A stretch of 64,000 nt of DNA from assembly GCF_004217095.1 (NCBI RefSeq), contig NZ_SHKO01000001.1, positions 2,344,234 through 2,408,233 of the forward strand, read 5' to 3'. The notes beneath the pieces were generated by a model. That model made no database searches. It was not told where the DNA came from and saw only the letters and a program-made list of their open reading frames with translations. Shown one piece after another: positions 51,962 to 60,590 of the stretch. The position numbers were made by a program, and so were the translations under genes. This stretch comes from Advenella incenata. GTDB lineage: Bacteria; Pseudomonadota; Gammaproteobacteria; Burkholderiales; Burkholderiaceae_B. Within the stretch, counting starts at the first letter, position 1. Every line of letters begins with the position of its first letter.

Positions 51962-54448
51962 CGCGTTTTCGTGCATAGGCAAGCGCCAGCCTGACCGTAG
52001 TCTGCGAGCCATTTTAACGACGATGTTTGATGCGCTGCCAGACCGGTCAGCGCCTGCCCGGCAGGCGCGCCATCTCACGCTACGCTTAGCCACGCTGCGA
52101 ACCACGGCTTTATTATCTTGCAGCAGTTCCCTCACAAATACCGACATTTTTTTCTGGTCTTGCGGCACCAGCAGCCATACATGCTTTCTGGCGCGCGTCA
52201 GGGCGACATAGAATAGCCGCCGCTCATCGGCGTGCTCAAAGCACTCGGGCTGCGGCCTAAAGCGTTCAATCACAAGATCTGATGGCTTGCCTGAAGGAAA
52301 ACCGTAAACCCCCTGCTGCATATTCAGAATTAGCACATAGTCGGCTTCCAGTCCCTTGGAGGCATGTACAGTGCTGGTGGTCAACTGTAAACCAGGATAA
52401 CGCACAGCGTACGCATCCAGCCTGTCGTCATCGGGCAGCAGATGCGCAAACCGCGCCAGAATAAGCACCGAGGCCTTTGGCATTGGCGGCGACCGTCCAC
52501 GACAGGCGTCGGTGTTCACCGTTGTCGCTGCTCTGGCAGAAGAATCGACTAGGTTGGTGGCACTGGCAGCTGCCGCTGACAATGTCCTGGCCAGCACCGG
52601 CAACGCCAAGGCAATTCGCGCTGCAATCCGCTTCATGATTCGAAAGCCTGCCGTTGGCATGAGCGATGCTGCGGCGGAACGTTGAACGAACGTCTTAGAG
52701 GCGTAGCCACAGTCGTGATCAGCCTCTGCCCCTTGCTCCACCCTGCGCTGCAGCCTCGATAAAATCACGGCCAGGCCATCCTCCTGCCGGGCAACAGTGA
52801 CCACCGGCCGCATGTCACTGCTCGCGGCAAACAACTGCTTGCGATTCTGGAATGGATTTTTCATCAGAAACTGGCTGCTGACGTTGCACAATGCCTGATT
52901 GAACCGGAAGGTGCAACTCAAAGGCACGATCCGGGCCTGGGGATGAACATAGTCAGAAAATTGCGTACTGTATCGAATCTCACTGCCCGCAAAACGATAA
53001 ATGGCCTGCCAGTCATCGCCAACGCAAAAAAGCCGCAGGTCCGGCCGCTGCCGCAACATGGCAGCAATCAGTGCAAAGCGCGGCGCCGAGATATCCTGAA
53101 ATTCATCAATCAGTATGTCACGCCAGGGAACGATAAAGCGACCGGTGGCAACATACTGCGTTGCCCGGTTGATCATATCGTCAAAATCAATTTCACCATG
53201 CGTGCGCAAACGTGCTTTATAGACCGTCGCCAGCGGCTGCACCAGTGCTGCGATGTTCGCGATACGGCGCCGTTCCCACGCATGCTTGCGTTCGGCAAGC
53301 ATTGTATCCGCGGCCGTCTGGGCTTTGCATTGAAGATGCAGCGGCAGCACAGTGGCCAGCGTATCCACCAGAGAGTACCAACGCGCAGAGCCAACCAGCG
53401 TTTGCAGACAGGCACGATACCTGCCTGCCCTGCCCTGAAGATTCAGAACCTGATGAGTCTGAATGCTACTGTGAGTAGCATCGATGCCGACCGCGCGCAC
53501 GGATATACCACACTCAATAAACTTGCAGCTTAAGTGCTCAATCAATTGCCAGATGTCTTGCGTAAAACCCGGCGCTTCCCATACAGTAATATGACGCGTG
53601 GCATAATGCTGATGCCAGCGGGCAAGTTGCCGCGATAGAGTAGCGGCAGCGCATTGTTCACCGGCCTGTCTCGTGCAATCGAACACATCAATATAAACGC
53701 CTGCCTCTGGCAGATAAAAAGTGCTCTGATATGGGCGGCGCCTGGCCTGGAAGACCGGATGAGGATAATGTCTTCGATAGTCATATTCAATACCCATCAA
53801 GCACAGCGCATTGGCCACCAGGCAATCAAATGGATAACGCACGACATCGCCACGAATGGTCTGCAGCAGGCGGATCGAACACTCTGCCAGATAATCGCCA
53901 CGCTCGGCAAATTCGCACGACAATGCAAGACCAGGCTCAATCATTGAAAAATACTCAAACAACACGCCGGCATAGTCGGCCGATCGCGCGCTCAACCGCA
54001 GCATATGTTCGTGTATAAACGCTGCCAGCTTCTGTCGATTACTGCACAGCTCAGCGAGCGCAGGTGTGTTGCCCTCGACTTCGCGTACGATCCGCAACCC
54101 CAGACTGTGAAACGTGCTCGCTGAAAACCCCTGCATCGGCCAGCGCGCAGCGAGCCGGCGCTGCAGGCGATCATCAATCTCCCGTGCCGCTTCACGAGCA
54201 AACGCCAGGCAGAGAATTTCTTCAGGCTTTGCCAGCCCATGGGCCATGAGAAATGCCGCGCGTCCTGTCAGCGTGCTGGTTTTTCCTGTTCCGGCGCCGG
54301 CCAGAACAAGTGTCGCTGCTGCATTAGAGATAGAGGCCAGGCGTTGCTCTTGCGTGAGCGGTGTACTTTCAATACTGTCAAACAATTCGGCATAGCGTTC
54401 CAGCCAAATTGCCGGGTTGTCTTGGGTTGTCGTTTTCAATGGCTGCAT
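51857..54448 (-). CDS. UvrD/Rep-type DNA helicase, HelD-like, with nuclease-like insert
   Basis: Superfamily 1A 3'-5' helicase of 863 residues. Walker A is AGAGTGKTS (about 50-58), with FSASTFHSLGLRI (motif Ia region), ILIDEFQDIS (446-454), GDDWQAIYRFAGSEI (motif III), TVHASKGLEADYVLI (motif V) and VALTRARKHVWLLVP (motif VI). The sequence follows E. coli HelD, but the N-terminal HelD domain is missing. Residues about 203-300 are an insert resembling PD-(D/E)XK domains found in some related helicases (GIEYDYRRHYP, FYLPEAGVYIDVF), with the catalytic Asp replaced. A second low-complexity insert lies near 600-665. After about residue 775 the tail is basic, unlike HelD, and overlaps a convergent gene; a lost stop or frameshift is likely. 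Confidence 0.85.
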   Translation of the reverse strand: MQPLKTTTQDNPAIWLERYAELFDSIESTPLTQEQRLASISNAAATLVLAGAGTGKTSTLTGRAAFLMAHGLAKPEEILCLAFAREAAREIDDRLQRRLAARWPMQGFSASTFHSLGLRIVREVEGNTPALAELCSNRQKLAAFIHEHMLRLSARSADYAGVLFEYFSMIEPGLALSCEFAERGDYLAECSIRLLQTIRGDVVRYPFDCLVANALCLMGIEYDYRRHYPHPVFQARRRPYQSTFYLPEAGVYIDVFDCTRQAGEQCAAATLSRQLARWHQHYATRHITVWEAPGFTQDIWQLIEHLSCKFIECGISVRAVGIDATHSSIQTHQVLNLQGRAGRYRACLQTLVGSARWYSLVDTLATVLPLHLQCKAQTAADTMLAERKHAWERRRIANIAALVQPLATVYKARLRTHGEIDFDDMINRATQYVATGRFIVPWRDILIDEFQDISAPRFALIAAMLRQRPDLRLFCVGDDWQAIYRFAGSEIRYSTQFSDYVHPQARIVPLSCTFRFNQALCNVSSQFLMKNPFQNRKQLFAASSDMRPVVTVARQEDGLAVILSRLQRRVEQGAEADHDCGYASKTFVQRSAAASLMPTAGFRIMKRIAARIALALPVLARTLSAAAASATNLVDSSARAATTVNTDACRGRSPPMPKASVLILARFAHLLPDDDRLDAYAVRYPGLQLTTSTVHASKGLEADYVLILNMQQGVYGFPSGKPSDLVIERFRPQPECFEHADERRLFYVALTRARKHVWLLVPQDQKKMSVFVRELLQDNKAVVRSVAKRSVRWRACRAGADRSGSASNIVVKMARRLRSGWRLPMHENALADRQKRPIACVVDKIKRCIIGIGVGAEKKNRII

Positions 54449-54784
54449 TCGGTGTCTGTGTTGATAACAAACGGATGCCAGCAGATTAATGAATTCAAAC
54501 CATGAACGGGGTCCTATGTGGGTATTTTTATCCTCTGATAATTACCAGCCGCTTTGGATATCGCCCGGATCAAATCGGACGTCATTGCCGCAATCGCAGT
54601 ACCGATCCTACATAAAGTGCTCAGCGGGTCGCCACATGGCAATCTGAAACGGAACTGCGTGGCGCCGTACTTGTTGATCGCGCGCGTCATTGACCGCCCA
54701 TAATCAACACGAATGCGCAATCAGACGTGCCTGCTGCAGGCAGTGCGTGTGCGAAGCACACAACTGAATCGGTGTGCGAACAAA
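54449..54784. other. Intergenic region upstream of the helicase gene
   Basis: About 335 bases without a credible gene. It holds two short hairpins: TGCCTGC-T-GCAGGCA (54728-54742) and GTGTGC-GAA-GCACAC (54747-54761). The helicase promoter should lie near 54450-54520, but no clear elements are seen. Confidence 0.4.
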
Positions 54785-54816
54785 AAAACCGATAACGCAG
54801 CAACGTTATCGGTTTT
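54785..54816 (-). terminator. Terminator of the Pro/Gln-rich secreted protein gene
   Basis: AAAACCGATAACG and CGTTATCGGTTTT are perfect 13-bp arms with a 6-base loop. On the minus strand they are followed by a run of seven T. It lies about 125 bases after the stop codon of the gene at 54942. Confidence 0.88.
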
Positions 54817-54941
54817 CGTGTAGCGAGTAGCAGGCGGACCCGCGGATGGCATCAACAACAACGACAAGAATAATGCGCGCTATTTATGTTTGCGGATCAA
54901 GCCCATGGCTAAGCGGCTTTATACCGCCAAGCCGCAAGCCA

Positions 54942-55370
54942 TCAGGGCTGTGGACGAGACAGATCCTGAACAGGTGCGCCACTGGTGCCCTGCTGCATTG
55001 GCACGGGCTGGCCCGGCGCAGCTGGCTGTGCCGACTGTGGCATTTGCTGTGCAGGCTGAGAAACAGGTTGACCGTTAGGGCCATACACCGTTGTCGTGCT
55101 GGTACCTGTTGGTGGAACAGAGCCTGCAGGTACTGCCTCAACGGGTAAATTTTGTTGCTGAGCCTGGCCTGGCGCGACAGGTACAGTGGTCTCTGTCATA
55201 CGTAGCGTTGGCTCAACATACATGTCCTGCGATTTGGCCCAAGCCGAACGGGTATCCTTTGCCTCGCCCAGCGCATGCCGAGACAGATTGTCAGACGGCG
55301 TAGCAGCATGTACGTTTACTGTTGCTGCAGTTGCGAGAACGATCATAGCGGGAACGAGAAATTTTTTCAT
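54942..55370 (-). CDS. Secreted Pro/Gln/Thr-rich hypothetical protein
   Basis: A 142-residue protein with a Sec signal peptide ending VNVHA (about 22) and no lipobox. The mature part starts with a short charged region (LGEAKDTRSAWAKSQDMYVEP). The rest is a disordered Pro/Gln/Ser/Thr tail with QPV/QPA-type near repeats. A good AAGGGG site lies 7 bases before the ATG. No domain recognised; periplasmic or cell-wall associated by inference. Confidence 0.75.
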   Translation of the reverse strand: MKKFLVPAMIVLATAATVNVHAATPSDNLSRHALGEAKDTRSAWAKSQDMYVEPTLRMTETTVPVAPGQAQQQNLPVEAVPAGSVPPTGTSTTTVYGPNGQPVSQPAQQMPQSAQPAAPGQPVPMQQGTSGAPVQDLSRPQP

Positions 55371-55583
55371 AGAAGTACCCCTTTAAAAGACATAAACAAA
55401 ACTTATACGACTCTCATCATAACAACAGAATCACACTTGAATGTAACGGAATGCATACAAATCAAACATATCACTTCTCACAATGGAGCAAATACATACG
55501 TTCAATTCAATACGTTACAGGATATTCTTCTACCACTATAACTGAATTTAATTAAAATAAAAGTACGTGATTAATAATCCGAT

Positions 55584-55610
55584 ACAATACAGCCACTAGA
55601 CAATACAGCC
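55584..55610. repeat. Direct repeat upstream of the small lipoprotein gene
   Basis: ACAATACAGCC occurs at 55584-55594 and again at 55600-55610, a 16-bp period, ending 17 bases before the ATG at 55628. The first copy overlaps a possible -10 element TACAAT (55583-55588), so it could be a regulator site or a leader feature. Confidence 0.4.
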
Positions 55611-55627
55611 CCAACAGGAGTTCGTGA

Positions 55628-55882
55628 ATGAAAAAACTGCTATTGCTTCTTGTCCCTATCGTACTGGCCGGGTGTGCCTCCAGCGGGCTTGACGTGACAG
55701 ATCGCGGCAATTATGGCGTCAAATGTTCACCCGATGCGAAAACGCCACCGAACTGGGAAATGTGCATGCAGACGGCCCAAAAAACTTGCGGCTATCAGAA
55801 ACCTGTCAATATTTCACAACACAATCCCACCGGTACTGGCACGCCAGAAGACACCTACTTCATCAATTTTCAGTGTCAATAG
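55628..55882 (+). CDS. Small cysteine-containing lipoprotein
   Basis: An 84-residue protein with a lipoprotein signal ending VLAGC (Cys16). The mature domain has four further cysteines (KCSPD, EMCMQ, KTCGYQ, FQCQ), probably two disulfides in the periplasm, and an Asn/Gly-rich loop. An AGGAG site precedes the ATG by 8 bases. Its last 20 bases overlap the convergent methyltransferase gene. No family recognised. Confidence 0.78.
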   Translation: MKKLLLLLVPIVLAGCASSGLDVTDRGNYGVKCSPDAKTPPNWEMCMQTAQKTCGYQKPVNISQHNPTGTGTPEDTYFINFQCQ

Positions 55883-57029
55883 GCGCCAGACACCATAGCG
55901 ATGTCGTCTCTTGCACGCGTGCCTCATGCAAGGGATCCGAACGATCGCTCGCACGAGCGTGGGTAGGCTTGGCCTCATAAACGGTAAGCACGCGCAGGCC
56001 ATTTTCACTAAACAGCTGTGTCAATTCGTTCACTGCACGCAATCCCAATAACTGGGCCAGGTCAGACATGATCAGCCAGATCTGGCCGCCCGGCTCCAGA
56101 TGCTGCCGCGCTTTTTGCAAAAAGCCTTTCAGCATTTGCTCGTTGGGATCATAGACGGCCGCATCAAGCGATGAAGTGACTTTCCCTGGTAACCAGGGCG
56201 GATTGCACACCAGCAGATCGGCCCTGCCCTCGGGGAAAAACTCAACCTCCTGCACCGTCACCTGGTCCCCCAATTCCAGCCTGTCTACATTATCCTGCGC
56301 ACAGGCCACTGCGCGCGGTGACGAATCGGTGGCAATGACACGCGCGACGCCTCGCTTGGCCAACAGGATAGACAATACGCCCGTACCGGTGCCGATATCG
56401 AATGCAGTCCGGCAGTTTTCCGGCAAGGGCGCTTGCAGGAGCAACGTGAGATATTCGGCACGCGAGGGTGAAAATACGCCGTAATGCGGATGAATACGAA
56501 AATCACAGTCGATGATTGGTACCCCTTTGCGGCGCCATTCATATGCTCCGACTACGCCAAGCAATTCTCTTAACGACACCAGCATGGGCGGATGCGCAGA
56601 CCCGTACACCTGAAGCAGCGCCTGCTCCCAGGCTGGCGCCCGACGCAGTGCAATCGTAGTGTCAGATTCGAGCCGGATCAGCAGCAGACCCAGCAGGCGT
56701 GCCCGTTGGGCCTGCTGCATCCGGTACCGGTGAAAACGCGCTGATATAGGCTCAGCTTCATGACCAGTTGCGGCTTTGGTCTTTCGGTCGAGCCGACGCC
56801 CCAAAGCCTGCAGCAGTTGCCTGCCATTTTGGAAGTCACCCCGCCAAAGCAGCCCGATGCCGTTGCGCATTTTTTTCAAGGCCTGATCGGCCCGCATCGT
56901 ATCGTCAGCATCCTGCAAAGAAGTGGGCGCAGCAAAGCCGGCTTCTGAATGCCAGACAGCCGCCTGCTCACCATCAGGCAGAATCTGGCCCAACTCCGGA
57001 GTGCTGTTCTCGGTCTGTTCGGTATTCAT
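55863..57029 (-). CDS. Class I SAM-dependent methyltransferase with NPPW motif
   Basis: A 388-residue protein. The N-terminal half (about 1-200) is helical and basic without a recognised domain. The C-terminal half is a Rossmann methyltransferase: TAFDIGTGTGVLSILLAKRG (SAM motif I), RVIATDSSPRAVACAQDN (motif II) and LLVCNPPWLPG (motif IV, NPPW). The NPPW motif is shared by enzymes that methylate planar nitrogens, such as PrmC/HemK and RlmG/RsmC types. Which substrate is used is unknown. AAGGA lies before the ATG. Confidence 0.88.
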   Translation of the reverse strand: MNTEQTENSTPELGQILPDGEQAAVWHSEAGFAAPTSLQDADDTMRADQALKKMRNGIGLLWRGDFQNGRQLLQALGRRLDRKTKAATGHEAEPISARFHRYRMQQAQRARLLGLLLIRLESDTTIALRRAPAWEQALLQVYGSAHPPMLVSLRELLGVVGAYEWRRKGVPIIDCDFRIHPHYGVFSPSRAEYLTLLLQAPLPENCRTAFDIGTGTGVLSILLAKRGVARVIATDSSPRAVACAQDNVDRLELGDQVTVQEVEFFPEGRADLLVCNPPWLPGKVTSSLDAAVYDPNEQMLKGFLQKARQHLEPGGQIWLIMSDLAQLLGLRAVNELTQLFSENGLRVLTVYEAKPTHARASDRSDPLHEARVQETTSLWCLAPIDTEN

Positions 57030-57435
57030 TTATTCAATTCCTTGGAATGCATATACTGCTGTTTATCGCCAGTCACACGAATATTATGTTTGTTCTCGCG
57101 CTACCCGTATGCGGTTGCAGACCTGCATGTTCTGGGAAGCGCCCAGACGGCCAAACCGCTTTTCGAACCGGACAAACAAGGCATTGTGCCATAAAACAGC
57201 CTGGGTCCGTCTTTGCGTTGTCCGCTACGGCCCGGTATTGGCCGCGCACCCAACAAAGTATACCGAGCGCGGCAGCGAATTGAATTTTGGTTTTCAAATC
57301 ATGCCGGACGGATGAATACCGAGGGGCACACGTTACTTACAGAATACTGAATAAATTCATGATAAATTATCAGAATGATTTGCGCGCCAGTCATCAGACC
57401 GTTGCCTTGCCATCACTTTTTCGGGAGTATATTGA
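57030..57435. other. Intergenic region between methyltransferase and yceI genes
   Basis: About 400 bases between divergent genes. Open frames here have no ribosome site or recognisable product. It must hold both promoters, but no convincing -35/-10 pair, operator or repeat is visible. Confidence 0.4.
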
Positions 57436-58020
57436 ATGATCTCTGTATTACGTAACGCCGCCCTTTCTGCTGCCCTGCTCGGCGGTATGGCCAGCACGGC
57501 CCATGCTGAAACGGCAAACTATGAGGTAGAACCGACCCACACATTTGTGACCGTGGAAGTCATGCATTTTAAAACGTCGACATTGCGCATTCGCTTTGAT
57601 GATGTTCAGGGCACCATCGCCGCCGATGCCAAGCAAAACAAGGGAACCGCCGATATAAAAATAAAGGCTGGATCGGTCGATTCAGGCACCAAGGATTTCG
57701 ATGATCATTTGAAGTCTGCCGATTTTTTCAACGCCGAAAAATATCCGGAAATCACTTTTGCCGGGAAGTCGTTTGAATACAAGAATGACAAACTGGCCAC
57801 GGTAGGTGGCGACCTGACTCTGCTGGGCCAGACTCATCCGGTGACGCTGAAAAATACCAATTACAATTGCTATTTCCAGCCCGTACTGAAGAAGAACATC
57901 TGCGGCGGTGATTTCGAAACCACGATCAAACGCTCAGAATGGGGCATGAACTGGGGTATCGACATGGGCATTCCCGATGAAGTCAAAATACTTGTCCAGA
58001 TTGAAGCCATCGTCAAATAA
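57436..58020 (+). CDS. yceI: YceI-family periplasmic protein
   Basis: A 194-residue lipocalin-like protein. Signal peptide cleaved after STAHA (about 24). The mature domain shows the YceI pattern: YEVEPTHTFVTVEVMHF, VDSGTKDFDDHLKSADFFNAEKYPEITF and LTLLGQTHPVTL, ending with SEWGMNW. The family binds isoprenoids or similar lipids and in some species is induced by alkaline pH or stress. Single-gene unit with a strong terminator. Confidence 0.93.
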   Translation: MISVLRNAALSAALLGGMASTAHAETANYEVEPTHTFVTVEVMHFKTSTLRIRFDDVQGTIAADAKQNKGTADIKIKAGSVDSGTKDFDDHLKSADFFNAEKYPEITFAGKSFEYKNDKLATVGGDLTLLGQTHPVTLKNTNYNCYFQPVLKKNICGGDFETTIKRSEWGMNWGIDMGIPDEVKILVQIEAIVK

Positions 58021-58104
58021 CCGGTAACGCATTTTCCTGTAAAGAACAGGATAATGCACTTGCTAGAAACCATGCGCAGTTTTTCGTTTGCCTGGCAACC
58101 CTGC

Positions 58105-58136
58105 AATAGCCGCCGATCTGAACGGCGGCTATTTTT
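58105..58136 (+). terminator. Terminator of yceI
   Basis: A perfect 11-bp stem (AATAGCCGCCG with CGGCGGCTATT) and 7-base loop, followed by TTT on the plus strand, about 85 bases past the yceI stop. Confidence 0.85.
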
Positions 58137-58148
58137 ATGCGCTGACTA

Positions 58149-58196
58149 CCCTCTGATTGCCCTCTGATTACCCCCTGACTTTTTCCGCCCTGACTT
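58149..58196. repeat. Degenerate 11-bp tandem repeat
   Basis: CCCTCTGATT occurs at 58149-58158 and 58160-58169, followed by a decayed copy CCCCCTGACT at 58171-58180 and a further related CGCCCTGACTT at 58186-58196. The 11-bp period and strand bias (pyrimidine-rich) are clear in the first units. The remaining bases up to 58426 hold no gene that I can see. Confidence 0.45.
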
Positions 58197-58426
58197 CCTC
58201 TCTGGCTCGCCCGTCACACAGACTGCGACCCATGCAATGGCGACAATGCCATCGCATGCCTGAAAAACCTTTTGTCATAGACCGCAAGTCGAAAGCATGA
58301 GTCGGCACCCCAGTTCACATTTCATTCATAATATTTCTCTTTGTATCAATTCTAAAGTTGTATATACTTTTGCGCAGGCGGGTTCCCCTCTCTAGCTAAC
58401 GTTTCTTGCTTCAGGAAAATTCGAAC

Positions 58427-58843
58427 ATGACTTCAATAGTGAAAAAGACAGCCGTTATCACAGCCTTGATTTTGTTGGCAGCCTGCTCCTTTAGCCAGAC
58501 TGATCCCTATGCAGAGTTCACCGCGCAGGAACTGGAATCGGACAAAGCCACCACAGCAACGGCGATAGCCTTCGCCGATAAATACCCTCCCGTCTCGGTA
58601 AGCCGCTGCCAAGCCATGACACACGAATCGTACGAGAAAGGAACGCGATGCTATCGGGTGATCAACCGCAATTGGGAGCGTGACTACAAACAGGCATATG
58701 ACAATGCTGACAAGCGCACCCGCCCCGTGTTAAAACGATACCATTCCAGTTTCTCGTCGTATTACCTGGCCCCGACAACGCCGGCCAGACAAAGAGCCGC
58801 TGAACGAGCTTATGAACAGCTGCAGCGTCGCATCGGCTCCTGA
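58427..58843 (+). CDS. Hypothetical lipoprotein
   Basis: A 138-residue protein from the ATG at 58427 (AGGAAA upstream; a TTG seven codons earlier is unlikely). The lipoprotein signal ends LLAAC (Cys20). The mature part is charged and mostly helical, with two cysteines (SRCQAMTHESYEKGTRCY) that could form a disulfide, and a Tyr/Arg-rich C-terminal half. No family recognised. Confidence 0.72.
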   Translation: MTSIVKKTAVITALILLAACSFSQTDPYAEFTAQELESDKATTATAIAFADKYPPVSVSRCQAMTHESYEKGTRCYRVINRNWERDYKQAYDNADKRTRPVLKRYHSSFSSYYLAPTTPARQRAAERAYEQLQRRIGS

Positions 58844-58923
58844 CCCCGCAGGCCAGGCAGGCTGAATGCACTAAACCATGCAGTCTGCCAAAGCCAACGG
58901 TTGCAATATACAAGGAGCGATCA

Positions 58924-59274
58924 ATGTCATATCAGGGAAGCTGCCATTGCGGCACAGTCACTTTTACGGTCAATGCTGAAATACCTAGCCAGGCAATTAG
59001 TTGCAACTGCTCCATTTGCAGACGCACCGGTTCGCTACTGACCTTCGTTGCCGCCGACCAGTTCGAGTTAAACAGCGGCAGTGATCAGCTAAAGACTTAC
59101 GAGTTCAATAAACACAAAATCCAGCACCTGTTCTGTCAAAACTGCGGAGTGCAATCGTTTTCAACGGGGCGACAGCCGGATGGCACACAAACCTACGCAG
59201 TCAATTTGCGCAGCGTACCGCAGGCAGACCTGGACGCTTTGGTGCTGCAAAAATATGACGGTGCTGCGGTTTAG
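58924..59274 (+). CDS. GFA-family (glutathione-dependent formaldehyde-activating-like) zinc protein
   Basis: A 116-residue protein of the GFA/CENP-V fold. Zinc ligands are GSCHCGTVTF, CNCSICRRTGS and FCQNCGVQSFS, the usual seven-cysteine arrangement. The C-terminal YAVNLRSV segment is also conserved. The family name comes from one enzyme; for most members, including this one, formaldehyde activity is unproven. AAGGAG lies 7 bases before the ATG. Confidence 0.9.
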   Translation: MSYQGSCHCGTVTFTVNAEIPSQAISCNCSICRRTGSLLTFVAADQFELNSGSDQLKTYEFNKHKIQHLFCQNCGVQSFSTGRQPDGTQTYAVNLRSVPQADLDALVLQKYDGAAV

Positions 59275-59472
59275 CGTCTTATCGGATTCTGAATGCAGCT
59301 TGCTCTGGTAATATTTCCGGTGCCCGCCACTACAGTGCAAGCAATAAGACAGGCGGCCGCGTCATAAGCTGTTGCAACCATGGCGCCATAATAAACAGCT
59401 GGGGGGTGCTTATGGTGTTGCACGAACCCATCAATTTCAGGCATGGTTTTTCATGAAACCCACCTTGGACGA
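59275..59472. other. Intergenic region upstream of the tRNA-Pro promoter
   Basis: About 200 bases (320 to the tRNA itself) with no credible gene or strong hairpin. Confidence 0.4.
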
Positions 59473-59501
59473 TTGAAAAAAAAACGTCACAATGATATGA
59501 T
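59473..59501 (+). promoter_or_regulatory. tRNA-Pro promoter
   Basis: TTGAAA (59473-59478), a 17-bp spacer and TATGAT (59496-59501) predict a start near 59508, with a leader of about 88 bases before the tRNA. The leader contains nested complementary pairs (CTTAGC/GCTAAG outside ATCGCA/TGCGAT) that would fold it back on itself. Confidence 0.6.
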
Positions 59502-59594
59502 GCACGACTTAGCTGAGATCGCATTACTAACTTTCTATTTCCCCAAAGGTTAACCACGTGCGATTTACCTCAAAACTGCTAAGCGACAATATCG

Positions 59595-59672
<78 letters not shown>

Positions 59673-59680
59673 ACAAAATC

Positions 59681-59713
59681 AAGGACTTACGAGAAATCGG
59701 CAAGTCCTTTTTG
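59681..59713 (+). terminator. Terminator of the tRNA-Pro transcript
   Basis: AAGGACTT (59681-59688) pairs with AAGTCCTT (59702-59709) around a 13-base loop, followed by TTT. It starts 9 bases after the tRNA CCA end. Confidence 0.75.
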
Positions 59714-59718
59714 TCATC

Positions 59719-60084
59719 TTACGCCGCTGGCACCCGCTGCAGTACGTTGGCAACGATGCGGTCGCAGTTGTCACCATCAAACTCAAACGTATCGCGCGCG
59801 GTGGAATCCAGATCACGCGCCAGCAGTTTGCGCAACATTGCATTGGCACGATGATGCCGGCTGCGTACCGTTGCTTCGGGCATGCCCAAGCACAGCGCCG
59901 TCTCTTTTACTGACATTTCTTCGACCGAGCGCAGGACAAATACGGTGCGAAACGATTCCGGCAATTGATCCAATCGCGCCTCCAGCAACGAGCGCATCTG
60001 ACTGCGCGTCGCTTCATGATATGGTCGATTGCTGTCGGTGATCAACATTGCACGCGTCTCGTTTTCGATATTACCCAGGTTCCG
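59719..60084 (-). pseudogene. 5'-truncated ECF sigma factor (region 4 remnant)
   Basis: Only the C-terminal third of an ECF sigma factor remains. Region 4, LPESFRTVFVLRSVEEMSVKETALCLGMPEATVRSRHHRA, is intact, and the C-terminal tail ends EFDGDNCDRIVANVL, as in longer homologues. Region 2, needed for core RNA polymerase and -10 binding, is missing. An ATG at 60048 could start a 109-residue fragment, but the sigma-like frame continues upstream of it to about 60084, where it meets a stop and the truncated DUF4142 gene. I read this as the 3' part of a gene left after a deletion. Confidence 0.75.
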
Positions 60085-60343
60085 GCTGCACGTTCAGTTT
60101 CTGCACCAGCGCTGTAGCCGAACGATTGACCGCGTTATGGTCGGTAATCATCAAATTTGCAAACGATCGCACATCCTTCAATCTGGGTGTAGATGTGGAC
60201 AGTTCGCCTGCATCCACATCGACCTGATTGGCAGTGACAACAATAGCGGCAATTTGGGCGTCCGCGGGTCCGGTATTCTTTGCCGTTGATGCACAACCTG
60301 ACAGCGCCGCCAGCAGAATCCATCCTATATGTGTTGATTTCAT
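60071..60343 (-). pseudogene. 3'-truncated DUF4142 lipoprotein gene
   Basis: A 90-residue frame with a lipoprotein signal ending ALSGC (Cys17) and the first part of a DUF4142 domain: ADAQIAAIVVTANQVDVDAGELS, RSFANLMITDHNAVNRSATALVQKLN. Full DUF4142 proteins are about 150-200 residues with a second helical half that is missing here. The frame ends a few codons after the last recognisable residues, exactly where the sigma-factor remnant begins. A short product could still be made, but it would lack half of the domain. Confidence 0.75.
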
Positions 60344-60590
60344 TTTGCGTCCTTTAATGTATGGTTATGACAGAACGAATTGACAGCACATCAGGCCGCA
60401 ACCGTTCCGTTCATAGCATTGGATGCCGCCAGATGCACTGGCGTTACGGATATGTTGAACTGTCAAAAATATTTCAGCCGGCATCAAAACGGCCATTTCC
60501 GAAGTTTTTGTGTTTACACTGATTTGGCTATCCGGGTTTTATACGCATTTGAGAGTAATGCGTCTGGAGCGCTTTATAAGGAGTATCAGA

